Assembly (NCBI RefSeq): GCF_017874235.1
Contig: NZ_JAGGLC010000001.1
Span: forward strand, 806,001 to 870,000
Length of the DNA: 64,000 nucleotides
Origin: Halolamina salifodinae
GTDB lineage: Archaea; Halobacteriota; Halobacteria; Halobacteriales; Haloferacaceae
Direction of reading: 5' to 3'
Both the position numbers and the translations under genes were made by a program. Positions within the stretch are counted from its first letter, which is position 1. Each line of letters starts with the position of its first letter. This document shows, in pieces, positions 44,045 to 53,205 of this stretch. Below the pieces are notes generated by a model that was not told the DNA's origin, searched no databases, and was given only the letters and a program-made list of their open reading frames with translations.

Positions 44045-44461
44045 ATGCGCTGCCCGGAGTGCGACGCGCCGGCGGTCGCGTTCACGGTCCCGCCCGCGCT
44101 CCGGGAGCACGCTCCCGCCGCCGAGTCGGCCATCTGTTCTCGCTGTCTCCGCACGGTTCCCGCGAGCGACGCCGCCGAACCGGACGTCGCCGACCCAGAT
44201 GTCGCCGACCCCGATGCCGCCGACCTCTCGGCGATCCACGAGTCGGTCCCGAGCGGCCGCGCGGGCGTCGCGTTCGTGCTCGTGTTGGGGAAACTCGACT
44301 CGCTGGCGCTGGAACGGCAGTCGATAGAGACGCTCTGTGAGGTCGCCGAACGGGAGGGGGCGGACGTTCGGCTCGCGCTGGAACGACTGGCTGGCGCGGA
44401 GGGGCTCGCCCCCGAGTTCGACATCGAGCGTCGGACCCAGCAGTTGGCGTCGTTCCGGTAG
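44045..44461 (+). CDS. Zinc-ribbon protein following atpD
   Basis: 138 aa. N-terminal ribbon C3-C6 (RCPECD) and C33-C36 (CSRC); then an acidic tandem stretch (DVADPD repeated, encoded at about 44175-44225) and a helical C-terminal domain. I recall this haloarchaeal gene after atpD as DUF6276; not verified. The 3-nt gap implies co-translation with atpD; role unknown. Confidence 0.78.
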   Translation: MRCPECDAPAVAFTVPPALREHAPAAESAICSRCLRTVPASDAAEPDVADPDVADPDAADLSAIHESVPSGRAGVAFVLVLGKLDSLALERQSIETLCEVAEREGADVRLALERLAGAEGLAPEFDIERRTQQLASFR

Positions 44462-44660
44462 CCACCGTCAACGGTTACACTCCAGCTTCGCGGTGACGGC
44501 CGTTCCAACATCCTCTCGCCGCCGCTGTCGGTGCACTCGAAGACGAGGAAGTGAAAGGCGGGATCCGCCGGACCAGTCAGGCGGTAACGGCTCCCTGCAG
44601 TCCCGCGAACGAAGTGAGCGGGCCGACGAACGACCGTAGGGAGTGAGGAGGCTTTTGTCG

Positions 44661-44817
44661 CCAGAAATCGGAAATTTCTGGTTGCTAACCAGAAGCCTCT
44701 GGCTTCTGGTGATGTCGACGAGAGCGGAGCTCTCGTCTACCAACCGGAACGCTTCGCGCTCCGGTGATGGTCGAGCTTTTGCCTGGGAGGCGCCTTCGGC
44801 GCCGACCGCAGCAAAAG
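44661..44817 (+). repeat. Structured intergenic element, family I copy 4 with inserted hairpins
   Basis: In the 364-nt convergent gap before the aRF1 gene end. Left piece CTTTTG near 44652, then four hairpins: 44661-44681 (arm CCAGAAAT), 44688-44710 (arm ACCAGAAGCC, loop TCT, perfect), cassette 44717-44765 (alpha arm GACGAGAGC, loop GGA; spacer TACCA; beta arm ACCGGAACGC, loop TTC, one mismatch). The core 44776-44817 follows, with outer CTTTTGC/GCAAAAG and inner GGCGCC, loop TTC. It ends 8 nt from the aRF1 stop. Confidence 0.85.
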
Positions 44818-44825
44818 GTCGGTGC

Positions 44826-46076
44826 TTAGACGCCAGTCTCGTAGCGGAGGATGCCCGCGACGCCACCGAACGCGTTCAGGAGCTGTTCGCCCTTTTCGAA
44901 GTCCGTACTGATGAACTTCGTGTCCGTCCCGCGCTGGTCGGCGATCTCCATCAGGTGCTCGACCACGTCCTCGCGCTCGCCCGGGTCGGCGGCCTCGCCG
45001 CACTCCGAGCAGTCCTGGCTCGGCGTGGTGTGCCGGCGCTCGACCGTCTCGTACTCGGTGTGGCCGTTGGGGCACTCGAAGGGGATCACGTCCTCGGTGA
45101 GGTCCTCCGAGAGCAGCAGGCGGTCGACCGACCCCATGATGAGGTTCTCCCGCGTGGGGCCGAACCCGTAGGTCGCCTGATTCCCGGTGTGGAGGTTCTC
45201 GAAGAACTCCTCCATCTGGTTTTTGTCCTCGACGAGCTCCTGATCGGCCAGCGCCTCCTGGCCCTTGTCGACGAGGTCGTAGAGGCCGGACTCGTCGGTG
45301 TAGGCGATGTCGAACTTCCCAAGCACCTTGTCCTGAAGCTCGTGGTGGAGGTAGTCGCCGTCGAGGAACTCGTCTTTCGTCGGCGACGGGCCGCCGACGA
45401 GGATGCCGTCGAGTTCGTGGCGTTTGGGCACCATCAGGTCGTCGGCCATCTCCGCGACCTCCTGGTAGAAGTTGTCGATGGCCTCGAGGCGGAGGCGGGC
45501 GAAACGCTGGGCGGACTGACCCCCCTTACGCTGCTTGCCCGGGACCAGCGAGGACGCTGACTTGACTGGCTCGACGCGCTTGCCCTTGAGCCAGCCGACG
45601 TTGGCCTCACGTCGGTCGAGGACGACGAGGCCGAACAGCCCGGAGTCGGCCATCATGTGCTCCAGTGGCTCGACCAGGAAGTCCGAGTCACAGTGGTAGC
45701 GGAACGACTCGACGGGGTTGGGCGGCGACTCCAGGGTCCGGGTGATCATCTCGGTCTGGCCGCCGCCGGCGTTGATGGCGCCCGAGAAGATGACCATCCC
45801 GTTCTCCGGCGGGAACGTGTCGTAGTAGCGCAGGCGGTCCTTGATGCTCGTCAGGGCGTCCTGTACGTTCGTCCGTGTCTGTTTGGACTTGATGTTGGCC
45901 GCCTCGGAGTGTTCCTGCGTGACGTGGGCGACCACGTCGGAGACCTGTCGATCCTCGGGGATGTAGATGGTGACTAACTGCGTTCCTGATCCTTCGAACT
46001 CCTCCAGTTCCTCGAGGACTTTGCGGAACTCGTACTTCCGCCGGTCCTCATTCGTCTCAGCAGCGTCGATACTCAT
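44826..46076 (-). CDS. prf1: Peptide chain release factor aRF1
   Basis: 416-aa class I release factor decoding all three stops. NIKS stop-reading motif is at 61-64; GGQ hydrolysis motif is at 185-187 (KQRKGGQSAQ). A zinc-ribbon-like pair CPNGHTEYE and CSECG lies in the C-terminal domain. Length is typical of archaea. A family I element lies directly past the stop codon. Confidence 0.96.
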   Translation of the reverse strand: MSIDAAETNEDRRKYEFRKVLEELEEFEGSGTQLVTIYIPEDRQVSDVVAHVTQEHSEAANIKSKQTRTNVQDALTSIKDRLRYYDTFPPENGMVIFSGAINAGGGQTEMITRTLESPPNPVESFRYHCDSDFLVEPLEHMMADSGLFGLVVLDRREANVGWLKGKRVEPVKSASSLVPGKQRKGGQSAQRFARLRLEAIDNFYQEVAEMADDLMVPKRHELDGILVGGPSPTKDEFLDGDYLHHELQDKVLGKFDIAYTDESGLYDLVDKGQEALADQELVEDKNQMEEFFENLHTGNQATYGFGPTRENLIMGSVDRLLLSEDLTEDVIPFECPNGHTEYETVERRHTTPSQDCSECGEAADPGEREDVVEHLMEIADQRGTDTKFISTDFEKGEQLLNAFGGVAGILRYETGV

Positions 46077-46181
46077 TAGTTCACGATAGGCGCCAACGCG
46101 TGTAAGTACCTGTTGACTACCCCACCGGCGAGAGCGGCGTGAGCGCCGATCCGGCGGCTGTTCAGCGTAGTCGGCCGGCTC

Positions 46182-47930
46182 CTACATCGACTCGGGTGCG
46201 GCGACCCCGAGCACGTCGAGCGCGTTGCCGATCGTGTGGGCAGCGGCCGCCACGAGGGCCAGCCGCGCCGCCTGCACCTCCTCGCTCTCGGCGTCGAGGA
46301 CGGGACACTCACGGTAGAACGCGTTGAAGCGCTCGGCGAACGCCCGGGTGTAGGTGGCGACGCGGTGCGGTTCGAGATCCTCGGCGACCTGCTCGATCAC
46401 CGCGGGGAAGCGGGCGATAGTCCGCAGGAGGTCACGCTCCTCGGGCGCTTCGAGCACCTCGGCGTCGATGCTCTCTGGCACCGTCTCGCCGTCGAGGATG
46501 CCGCGGCAGCGCGCGTGGACGTACTGGACGTACGGCGCCGACTGGGCCTCGAAGTCGAGGGCGCGCTCCCACTCGAAGGTGATCGTCTTGCTGGGCTGTT
46601 TAGCGACGATGTCGTAGCGCACGGCGCCGATGCCGACCTGCCGGGCGATGCGGTCGACGTCGTCCTCGTCGAGTTCGTCCTCGCGGATGCGGTCGTCCAT
46701 GCGGTCCTCGACCTCCTCGCGGGCGCGAGAGACCGCCTCGTCGAGCAGGTCGTCGATGTCGATGCCGGTGCCCTCGCGGGTGCTCATCCCCTCGCCGCCG
46801 GGGAGATTCACCCACGAGTAGAACTGCTGGTCGAGTTGCTCGGTGTCGTGACCCAGCAGTTCGAGGGTTTCCCGTAGCTGTTCGAACGTGAGCTTGTGGT
46901 CCTCGCCGATCACCGTGACCGCGCGGTCGAAGTTCTCGAACTTCCACTCGTGGTGGGCGATGTCGCGGGTGGTGTAGAGGGTCGTCCCGTCCGACCGCAG
47001 GAAGACGAAGTTCTTCTCGATACCGTGTTCGGAGAGGTCCAGTTGCCACGCCTCCTCCTCGTAGAGCGCCTCGTCGAGGGCCTGCAGGCGGTCGATCACG
47101 TCGTCGGTGGCACCCGAGCGCATGAACCGCGTCTCCTTGACGAACTCGTCGAACTGCGCGGGGAGGCGGGAGAGGGTCTGGGTCATGCCCTCGAGTACAG
47201 TGTCGACGACCTCGGTGACGCGCTCGTAGGTCTCTTCGTCGCCTTCCTCGAGGCCCTGCATGATCGCCTCGATCTCCGCCTCTGCGGCGGCGACGGCGGC
47301 CTCGTCGGCCGCCTCGAGGTAGCTGTTGCCCTTGCGGTAGTAGCGAACGAGTTCGTAGTCGGGCTTCTCGCGTTCTGGTTCGGGGAGGTCCGACTCGTCG
47401 AAGCGCTCGTAGGCCCAGGTGAACACCGCGATCTGGCGGCCGGCGTCGTTGACGTAGTAGTGCCGTTCCACGTCGTAGCCGGCGTAGTCGATGGCGTTGG
47501 CGATGGCGTCGCCGATGATGGGGTTGCGCGCACGGCCGACGTGGACCGGGCCGGTCGGGTTCGCGGAGGTGTGTTCGACGACGACCGACTCGCCCTTGGA
47601 CGGGCGCTGGCCGTACGCCTCGTCGCCCGCGGCCGCGAGCGTGTCGGCGTAGTAGTCGTCGCTGGGCGCGAAGTTGAGGTAGGGGCCCTGCGTGGTGATC
47701 TCGCCGAGGTAGTCGTAGTCGGCGGGGTCGATCTCCGCGGCCACGTCGGCGGCCACCTTCGGCGGGGGCGCGCCCACTTCGCTGGCCAGCCGGAACGCGG
47801 CGCTGGAGGCGAGCACGGCGTCGACGCCCTCCGGCGGTTCCTCGATACCGAGGTCGTCGGTCGGGAGGTCGCGGGCCGACAGCGCGGCCGCGACGGCGCC
47901 CTCGACCGCCGACCGGAACTCGATGAACAT
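46182..47930 (-). CDS. argS: Arginyl-tRNA synthetase
   Basis: 582-aa class I synthetase. HIGH-type motif [13 protein letters not shown] lies near residue 125-137, and KMSKS-like GMSTREGTG is present. The N-terminal tRNA-binding domain and C-terminal anticodon-binding domain (ending [12 protein letters not shown]) are complete. Start [12 protein letters not shown] is fixed by the family N-terminus and by a TATA box just upstream, rejecting 43 extra codons. Confidence 0.96.
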   Translation of the reverse strand: MFIEFRSAVEGAVAAALSARDLPTDDLGIEEPPEGVDAVLASSAAFRLASEVGAPPPKVAADVAAEIDPADYDYLGEITTQGPYLNFAPSDDYYADTLAAAGDEAYGQRPSKGESVVVEHTSANPTGPVHVGRARNPIIGDAIANAIDYAGYDVERHYYVNDAGRQIAVFTWAYERFDESDLPEPEREKPDYELVRYYRKGNSYLEAADEAAVAAAEAEIEAIMQGLEEGDEETYERVTEVVDTVLEGMTQTLSRLPAQFDEFVKETRFMRSGATDDVIDRLQALDEALYEEEAWQLDLSEHGIEKNFVFLRSDGTTLYTTRDIAHHEWKFENFDRAVTVIGEDHKLTFEQLRETLELLGHDTEQLDQQFYSWVNLPGGEGMSTREGTGIDIDDLLDEAVSRAREEVEDRMDDRIREDELDEDDVDRIARQVGIGAVRYDIVAKQPSKTITFEWERALDFEAQSAPYVQYVHARCRGILDGETVPESIDAEVLEAPEERDLLRTIARFPAVIEQVAEDLEPHRVATYTRAFAERFNAFYRECPVLDAESEEVQAARLALVAAAAHTIGNALDVLGVAAPESM

Positions 47931-47950
47931 GGGGGACCCTTCCCCCCGGT

Positions 47951-47959
47951 GGATAAAGG
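47951..47959 (-). promoter_or_regulatory. TATA box of argS
   Basis: Minus-strand CCTTTATCC, 21-29 nt upstream of the start at 47930; leaderless spacing. Confidence 0.5.
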
Positions 47960-48136
47960 GGCTTCCGAAGCCGTGGGGCCGGGGGGCGGGCGGAACGTCC
48001 GGCTCAGCGAGTGGCTCGCGGGCAGTTTCGGCGTCACTGCTCCCAGTCGCGTTCCTCATCGTCCACGGTCTATCACGATTCTGGGATGCGTCCCGGTTCC
48101 AGTATCGTTAAGCGTCTCGGTCGTGAAGCAGGAGCC

Positions 48137-48835
48137 ATGCAAGAGGCGACCGCGGACGTCGACGCCGCCGAGGTGGCGGCGCTGAAGGAGATCGCGCTGT
48201 CGGGCGGTGTCGACGGCGAGCGGAAGGTGTCGTGTGCGGCGCTGGGCGAGCGGCTCGACGCGTCGAGTCAGACCGCGTCGCGACGGCTCCAGCGCCTGGA
48301 AGCCGCCGACCTGCTCGAACGCGAGGTCGTCGCCGACGGCCAGTGGGTGTCGCTGACCACCGCGGGGAAGTCGCGGCTCCGCGAGGAGTACGCCGACTAC
48401 CGCCGGCTGTTCGAGGACGACGCCGCGCTGGCGCTGGCCGGCAGCGTCACCGGCGGCGTCGGCGAGGGCCGACACTACATCTCGCTGCCGGGCTACAACC
48501 GCCAGTTCGAGGAACGGCTGGGCTACGAGCCCTACCCCGGGACGCTCAACGTCGAACTCGACGAGGAGAGCACCCGGAGCCGCAGCGAGCTCGCGGCCGT
48601 CGAGGGGATCCCCATCGACGAGTGGGAGGACGAGGAGCGCACGTACGGCTCCGCGACCTGCTACGTCGCGACGCTCGAGGCCGACTCCGGCAGCGTCGAA
48701 CCCGTACACGTGATCGTGCCCGACCGTACCCACCACGACGCCGACCAGATCGAGGTCATCGCGCCCCAGATGCTGCGCGACGAACTGGGCCTGGACGACG
48801 GCGACCGGGTCGTCGTGGAGATCGAGGACGCATGA
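48137..48835 (+). CDS. ribK: CTP-dependent riboflavin kinase with winged-helix domain
   Basis: 232 aa. N-terminal winged helix (about 8-75) followed by the archaeal DUF120/RibK beta-barrel (about 95-230) with [19 protein letters not shown] and YPGTLNVEL, which bind CTP and riboflavin. It makes FMN; the wHTH part (RbkR type) is known in archaea to regulate riboflavin genes. It overlaps ribB by 4 nt, consistent with self-regulation of a flavin operon. Confidence 0.93.
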   Translation: MQEATADVDAAEVAALKEIALSGGVDGERKVSCAALGERLDASSQTASRRLQRLEAADLLEREVVADGQWVSLTTAGKSRLREEYADYRRLFEDDAALALAGSVTGGVGEGRHYISLPGYNRQFEERLGYEPYPGTLNVELDEESTRSRSELAAVEGIPIDEWEDEERTYGSATCYVATLEADSGSVEPVHVIVPDRTHHDADQIEVIAPQMLRDELGLDDGDRVVVEIEDA

Positions 48836-49512
48836 GTTCGACCACCGACGCCGTCGACGCCGTGGTGGCCGCCGAGGCCGCGTTCGCCCGCGGGGAGCCA
48901 GTGCTGATCCACGACGCCGCCGACCGCGAGGGCGAGGTGGACATCGTCTACCCCGCCGCCGCCGTCGATCCGGAAGCCGTCCGGCGCCTGCGGAACGACG
49001 CCGGTGGCCTGATCTGCGTGGCCATCGCCGACGAGATAGCCGAGGCGTGGGAGCTCCCGTTCCTCGCGGACGCGCTTTCCCATCCCGCCGCGGAGGCCGC
49101 GCATCTGGACTACGACGACCGCTCGTCGTTCTCGCTGCCGGTGAACCACCGCGAGACGTTCACCGGGATCACCGACGACGACCGCGCGCTGACGATCAGC
49201 GAACTCGGCATCGCCGCCGAGGCCGCCGAGAACGGCGATTTCGACGCCGACGCGTTCGCCGAGACGTTCCGGTCGCCCGGCCACGTCACGCTCCTGCGGG
49301 GCGCGCCGGACCTGCTGGCGGACCGACAGGGCCACACCGAACTCGGTCTCGCACTGGCCGCGGCGGCCGGCCGCGAGCCAGCAGTGGTGGTGTGTGAGAT
49401 GGTCGACGACGAGACCGGCGGCGCCCGCACGCCCGCCGAGGCGCGGGCCTACGCCGAGCGCGAGGGGCTGACGTACGTCGAGGGGCGGGAGTTGTTGACC
49501 CGGCTCGGGTAG
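48832..49512 (+). CDS. ribB: 3,4-dihydroxy-2-butanone 4-phosphate synthase
   Basis: 226 aa. Converts ribulose-5-phosphate to the four-carbon precursor of riboflavin. Acidic metal motif [12 protein letters not shown] is near 32-43 and the conserved [12 protein letters not shown] near 145-156. [12 protein letters not shown] and [10 protein letters not shown] also present. Translationally coupled to ribK by an ATGA overlap. Confidence 0.95.
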   Translation: MSSTTDAVDAVVAAEAAFARGEPVLIHDAADREGEVDIVYPAAAVDPEAVRRLRNDAGGLICVAIADEIAEAWELPFLADALSHPAAEAAHLDYDDRSSFSLPVNHRETFTGITDDDRALTISELGIAAEAAENGDFDADAFAETFRSPGHVTLLRGAPDLLADRQGHTELGLALAAAAGREPAVVVCEMVDDETGGARTPAEARAYAEREGLTYVEGRELLTRLG

Positions 49513-49559
49513 TGGCTGTTTCTCACGAATTTAAGACCCCGCCGTGCGGACTCAGGGGT

Positions 49560-50495
49560 ATGAGTGCGTTCGAGGAGATGGAAGCGGACGGCACGATCTG
49601 GATGAACGGCGAGTACGTCGACTGGGAGGACGCCACGGTTCACGTGCTCAGCCACGGGATGCACTACGGCACGGGCATCTTCGAGGGGGTCCGCGCCTAC
49701 GACACCGAGGAGGGGACCGCCATCTTCCGCTGGGAGGAACACCTCGACCGGTTCTACGACTCCGCGAAGCCCTACGACATGGATATCGAGTTCTCCCGCG
49801 AGGAACTCACCGAGGCGACCCTCGAGATCGTCCGCCGCAACGACCTCGACTCGGCGTACGTCCGGCCGCTCGCGTACTACGGCTACGACTCGCTGGGCGT
49901 CTCGCCCGGCGACTGTCCGACCGACGTGACCATCGCGGCGTGGCCGTGGGGCGCGTATCTCGGCGAGGAGGCGCTCAAGAACGGCATCGAGGTGAAGGTG
50001 TCCTCGTGGCGCAAGCACTCCTCGAGCCAGATCCCGACCAACGCCAAGACGACCGGGCTGTACGTCAACAGCCTGCTGGCCGGCGAGGAGGCGCGCCGCA
50101 ACGGCTTCGAAGAGGCAATCGTGCTCAACAAGGAGGGCAACGTCGCGGAGGGTCCCGGCGAGAACATCTTCCTCGTGCGCGACGACGAGATCTACACCCC
50201 CGGCCTGAGCGAGTCGATCCTCGACGGCATCACCCGAGACACGGTGATCACGCTGGCCGAGGAGCGCGGCTACACGGTTCACGACAACGTGAGCATCTCG
50301 CGCGGTGAGCTCCACACCGCCGACGAACTGTTCTTCACTGGCTCGGCGGCCGAAGTCACGCCGATTCGGCAGGTCGACAACGTCGAGGTCGGTGAGGGCG
50401 GTCGCGGTCCGGTGACGGAGGAACTCCAGACCGCCTTTTTCGACCTCGTGGAGCGTCGCACCGACGACCACGAGGAGTGGTTCACCTACGTCTAA
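49560..50495 (+). CDS. ilvE: Branched-chain amino acid aminotransferase
   Basis: 311-aa fold-type IV PLP enzyme interconverting Val, Leu, Ile and their keto acids. Schiff-base Lys163 is in PTNAKTTGLY. Family motifs: HGMHYGTGIFEGVRAY and EGPGENIFLVRDDEIYTP, then the PLP-phosphate-binding region FFTGSAAEVTPI. Start MSAFEEMEADGT. It stands 47 nt after ribB with no functional link. Confidence 0.94.
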   Translation: MSAFEEMEADGTIWMNGEYVDWEDATVHVLSHGMHYGTGIFEGVRAYDTEEGTAIFRWEEHLDRFYDSAKPYDMDIEFSREELTEATLEIVRRNDLDSAYVRPLAYYGYDSLGVSPGDCPTDVTIAAWPWGAYLGEEALKNGIEVKVSSWRKHSSSQIPTNAKTTGLYVNSLLAGEEARRNGFEEAIVLNKEGNVAEGPGENIFLVRDDEIYTPGLSESILDGITRDTVITLAEERGYTVHDNVSISRGELHTADELFFTGSAAEVTPIRQVDNVEVGEGGRGPVTEELQTAFFDLVERRTDDHEEWFTYV

Positions 50496-50514
50496 ACCGC
50501 CGAGTCGGGCACGC

Positions 50515-51336
50515 TCAGTAGCGTGCCATCGCCCGCTCGTAGGCGGTCTGGAGCGTCGTCGCCCGCTGGACGAGGCCAGTACAGACTGCTAGTACCGGAT
50601 AGGCCGAATCGTGTTCTTCGTAGAGGTACGAACAGATATCCGGGGCCTCGATGGGGAGGTCGTGACGTGACCGTCGCTCGTTGATCGCGGACTGTCTCTC
50701 CGTCGCCGCCGTCTCACAGCGCTCCCGGAGCCGGGAGAGCCGGTTCCAGCGCGCTTCGAGGGCGCCGAACGGATCGTTCTCGGGGGCGGGCCACACGAGG
50801 CCGTCGAGTTCTGCCGCGACTGGCTGCAGCGTGTCGGCGGCAGCGTCGACGGACTCGCGCTCGCGCTCACACGTCTCGATGAGGTGGTCCCGCTCCAGAA
50901 CCGCTCGCTCGATAGCGGTCGTCAGCGCCGTCTTCGCGGCCGGGCCGAAACAGCCCGGGTCGGTCAGTGCGGTCGCCACCGTCGGGCCGAACTCCGCCCG
51001 CAGGCTCTCCGCGTAGTCGTCGCCGTACTCCTCCTCGTAGAAGGAGACCGCCATCACCGTCTCCTCGTAGGCGTGCCGAATCGCCTCGGTCGGGGCATCG
51101 GCGGCGACGGCGTGACTGCTCGAAACGACCGTCGCCCCGTGACCTTCTCCCACCCCGCCGTCGAGCGGTCCGGCCGGGGCGACACCGGCGAAATCCACGT
51201 CCTCGACACGATTCGCGAACGTCTCGAACGCGCGGCGTTCGGCGTCGGTCCGGCGGCGTTCAGCCCTGAGACTCGCGCGGAGCGCGGCGAACGTCTCCGC
51301 GACCCGCTCCCGGTCGAGGCTGGTGGGTTCGGACAT
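50515..51336 (-). CDS. Haloarchaeal helical protein of unknown function
   Basis: 273 aa, charged and helical, with N-terminal coiled coil (about 1-50) and several Arg/Glu-rich helices. No membrane segment. It resembles proteins I remember as DUF7260; not verified. It faces ilvE convergently. A TATA box lies about 36-43 nt upstream. Confidence 0.65.
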   Translation of the reverse strand: MSEPTSLDRERVAETFAALRASLRAERRRTDAERRAFETFANRVEDVDFAGVAPAGPLDGGVGEGHGATVVSSSHAVAADAPTEAIRHAYEETVMAVSFYEEEYGDDYAESLRAEFGPTVATALTDPGCFGPAAKTALTTAIERAVLERDHLIETCERERESVDAAADTLQPVAAELDGLVWPAPENDPFGALEARWNRLSRLRERCETAATERQSAINERRSRHDLPIEAPDICSYLYEEHDSAYPVLAVCTGLVQRATTLQTAYERAMARY

Positions 51337-51371
51337 CTCGTCTGCGTGGGCGACCCAGGGGAACTTGAACG

Positions 51372-51379
51372 AATATATG
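51372..51379 (-). promoter_or_regulatory. TATA box of the 50515-51336 gene
   Basis: Minus-strand CATATATT, 36-43 nt upstream of the start at 51336; unusually A/T-rich for this window. Confidence 0.45.
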
Positions 51380-51426
51380 TGTGCTACATGGCACCACGGG
51401 GAGCTACTGCCGTCTATATAGCGCTC

Positions 51427-51651
51427 TCAGCGACAGGCCGAGAGGTCACGCACGACGCCCGCGTCGACAGTGAGCCACGTCTCCATTCGGTCGATATCTG
51501 CCGCGTCCGCCGGGTAGAGCGTGGCCCGGTCAGGGTTTTCGGGGACGTCGACGATTCGTAACCGCAAGACGGGGACATGAAGGCTCGGCATCCGCCGACT
51601 GTCGTTGGTCAGACCGGGGCGTTCGCCGCCGTTCGCCGTGGGGAAGGTCAT
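51427..51651 (-). CDS. Small haloarchaeal protein
   Basis: 74 aa. The core reads NPDRATLYPADAADIDRMETWL and ends VVRDLSACR, a pattern I associate with the haloarchaeal DUF7511 family; not verified. An internal Met (residue 21) is a possible later start. A TATA-like CTATATAC lies at 51722-51729, about 70 nt upstream. Function unknown. Confidence 0.55.
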   Translation of the reverse strand: MTFPTANGGERPGLTNDSRRMPSLHVPVLRLRIVDVPENPDRATLYPADAADIDRMETWLTVDAGVVRDLSACR

Positions 51652-51810
51652 GCGTCCGGACGGATACTGCGGCGGGGTCGACGTAGCCGCTGCTAATTTC
51701 TCTCTGTTCCCCGCTGGAGGAGTATATAGTGATCCAAACCGCCGTGCGAGCGATGGGCCGGCGCCGACGGCTGTCCCTGAAAAGCGTGTGAGGGTGTGGG
51801 TCCTCGCCAG

Positions 51811-52053
51811 TCAGGCCGTCGCGCCGACGTGAGTTCCGATTTCGTCGACGATGGCGTCGGCGTCGTACGCGTCCTCGTCGACGTCGAAGATCGTCTCGCC
51901 GTCGACGCGCACCTCGAAGACACCGCCATCGCCGGTGACGAGGCCGACACGGTCGACCTTGAGGCCGTACTCTTCGAGGACCGATTCAGCGAGGTCCTGT
52001 GCGCGCGAGCGGTGGCCGCACGGTACGCAGTACTCGATTTCGACTGAGACCAT
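51811..52053 (-). CDS. Rdx/SelT-SelW-like thioredoxin-fold protein
   Basis: 80 aa. CXXC motif in IEYCVPCGHRSRA (Cys8, Cys11) at the start of a short thioredoxin-like fold; the family Gly-X-Phe-Glu-Val strand is GGVFEVRVDGE. In selenoprotein relatives one Cys is selenocysteine; here both are Cys. Probably a redox protein with unknown partner. Start MVSVEIEYC replaces a 14-codon extension. Confidence 0.87.
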   Translation of the reverse strand: MVSVEIEYCVPCGHRSRAQDLAESVLEEYGLKVDRVGLVTGDGGVFEVRVDGETIFDVDEDAYDADAIVDEIGTHVGATA

Positions 52054-52276
52054 AACGTCCGATCCTTGGGGTCGGGGCGTGTTAAACCTCAGCACGCCGG
52101 AGCGTCGTGCGCTGAGTCCCGAACCGGTTCGAAACCCTTACCACCGAATCGCGACTACTCACGCCTAACTCGCTGGTCGACGGGACGCCAGTGGGCACCC
52201 GATAGCTCGGGACGAAATGTGGAGGGGTTGGCGACGACGCCACCTGCTCTGAATCGCAAGCGCCCGCATCAACACA

Positions 52277-52867
52277 ATGGCACGAAGCTTCTACTCCCAC
52301 ATCAAGGACGCGTGGAAGGAGCCCGGCGACGGCAAGCTCGCCGAGCTCCAGTGGCAGCGAAAGCAGGAATGGCGCAATCAGGGCGCAATCGAGCGTATCG
52401 AGCGCCCGACCCGCCTCGACAAGGCTCGCGAACTCGGCTACAAGGCAAAGCAGGGCATCGTCGTGGTCCGCATCGCCGTCCGCAAGGGTGGCGCGCGCAA
52501 GCGCCGACACAAGGCCGGTCGCCGCTCGAAGCGCCAGGGCGTCAACCGCATCGGTCGCCGGACCTCCATCCAGCGCATCGGTGAGGAGCGCGCCTCGCGC
52601 AAGTACCCGAACCTTCGGGTGCTGAACTCCTACTGGGTCGGTGAGGACGGCTCCCAGAAGTGGTTCGAGGCCATCCTCGTGGACCCCGAACACGCCGCGA
52701 TCCAGAACGACGACGACCTCAACTGGATCTGCAACGACGACCACACCGGTCGCGCGTTCCGCGGTCTGACGAACGCCGGCAAGTCCAACCGTGGGCTCCG
52801 CACCCGCGGCAAGGGTGCCGAGAAGGTCCGCCCGAGCATCGCGGCGGGCAACCGCGGCGGGAAGTAA
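52277..52867 (+). CDS. rpl15e: 50S ribosomal protein L15e
   Basis: 196-aa archaeal/eukaryotic large-subunit protein. Reads MARSFYSHIKDAWKEPGDG, then the basic VRKGGARKRRHKAGRRSKR and the conserved KYPNLRVLNSYWVGEDG. The 180 nt before it include a CGAAACCCTTACC promoter-like stretch (near 52128) and a small CCCGA/TCGGG hairpin near 52197, which could be an autoregulatory leader. A nested hairpin follows the stop. Confidence 0.97.
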   Translation: MARSFYSHIKDAWKEPGDGKLAELQWQRKQEWRNQGAIERIERPTRLDKARELGYKAKQGIVVVRIAVRKGGARKRRHKAGRRSKRQGVNRIGRRTSIQRIGEERASRKYPNLRVLNSYWVGEDGSQKWFEAILVDPEHAAIQNDDDLNWICNDDHTGRAFRGLTNAGKSNRGLRTRGKGAEKVRPSIAAGNRGGK

Positions 52868-52870
52868 CGC

Positions 52871-52933
52871 CGATCGCGGCGAGCGACCAGCAGCCGACCC
52901 CGTGTCGGCTGCAGGGAGCCCACGCCGTGATCG
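52871..52933 (+). repeat. Gene-end nested hairpin, family IV copy c
   Basis: Outer stem CGATCGCGGC (52871-52880) with GCCGTGATCG (52924-52933); inner perfect 9-bp stem GCAGCCGAC (52890-52898) with 52904-52912 and loop CCCGT. It begins 4 nt after the rpl15e stop, and its sequence frame GCCGA..GCGGCGAG.GACC is shared with the copy after aif1A. Confidence 0.75.
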
Positions 52934-52979
52934 TGTAACGCCGACTGCGGATCCGTTTTCTTTCGACGCAAATTGGCTA

Positions 52980-53140
52980 GCCACTGCTGAGCGGTGGCGC
53001 GAAGCGGTCGCGCCTACGTGCGCGACCCGAGCGCGAGGGATGAGCGACTGTACGGGAGCGAGTCGGTTGGGGAGGGTGAGGCTGTGGTGCGGAGCGGTGC
53101 GGTTACAAGTAGTCAAGGGAACTCCGCGGTGCCGTTCGCG
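52980..53140 (+). repeat. Structured intergenic element, family II copy D (left-truncated)
   Basis: Begins at the CCACTGC/GCGGTGG stem, so the C-rich half of the element is missing. Then stem GGTCGCGC with loop CTACGT, hairpin 53039-53064 (left arm GATGAGCGACT, loop GTAC, tandem G.A pairs kept), the shared GAGTCGGTTGGGGAGG, GCGGTGCGGTTACAAGT and right arm Y (GGGAACTCCGCGGT). A 7-bp hairpin CCCGTAG/CTACGGG follows near 53154. No gene in the 338-nt gap. Confidence 0.82.
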
Positions 53141-53205
53141 GCAGTAACCATACCCGTAGACCCACTACGGGATACCCAACTAAAAACAGAATCCGATAAA
53201 CCGCC

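Noticed and set aside
44175..44225. Mobile insertion in the zinc-ribbon gene after atpD
   Set aside because: The DVADPD stretch is a simple tandem repeat of about 15 nt without hairpin symmetry, so slippage explains it.
51811..52053. Selenoprotein
   Set aside because: Both positions of the CXXC motif are ordinary Cys codons, and there is no in-frame UGA.
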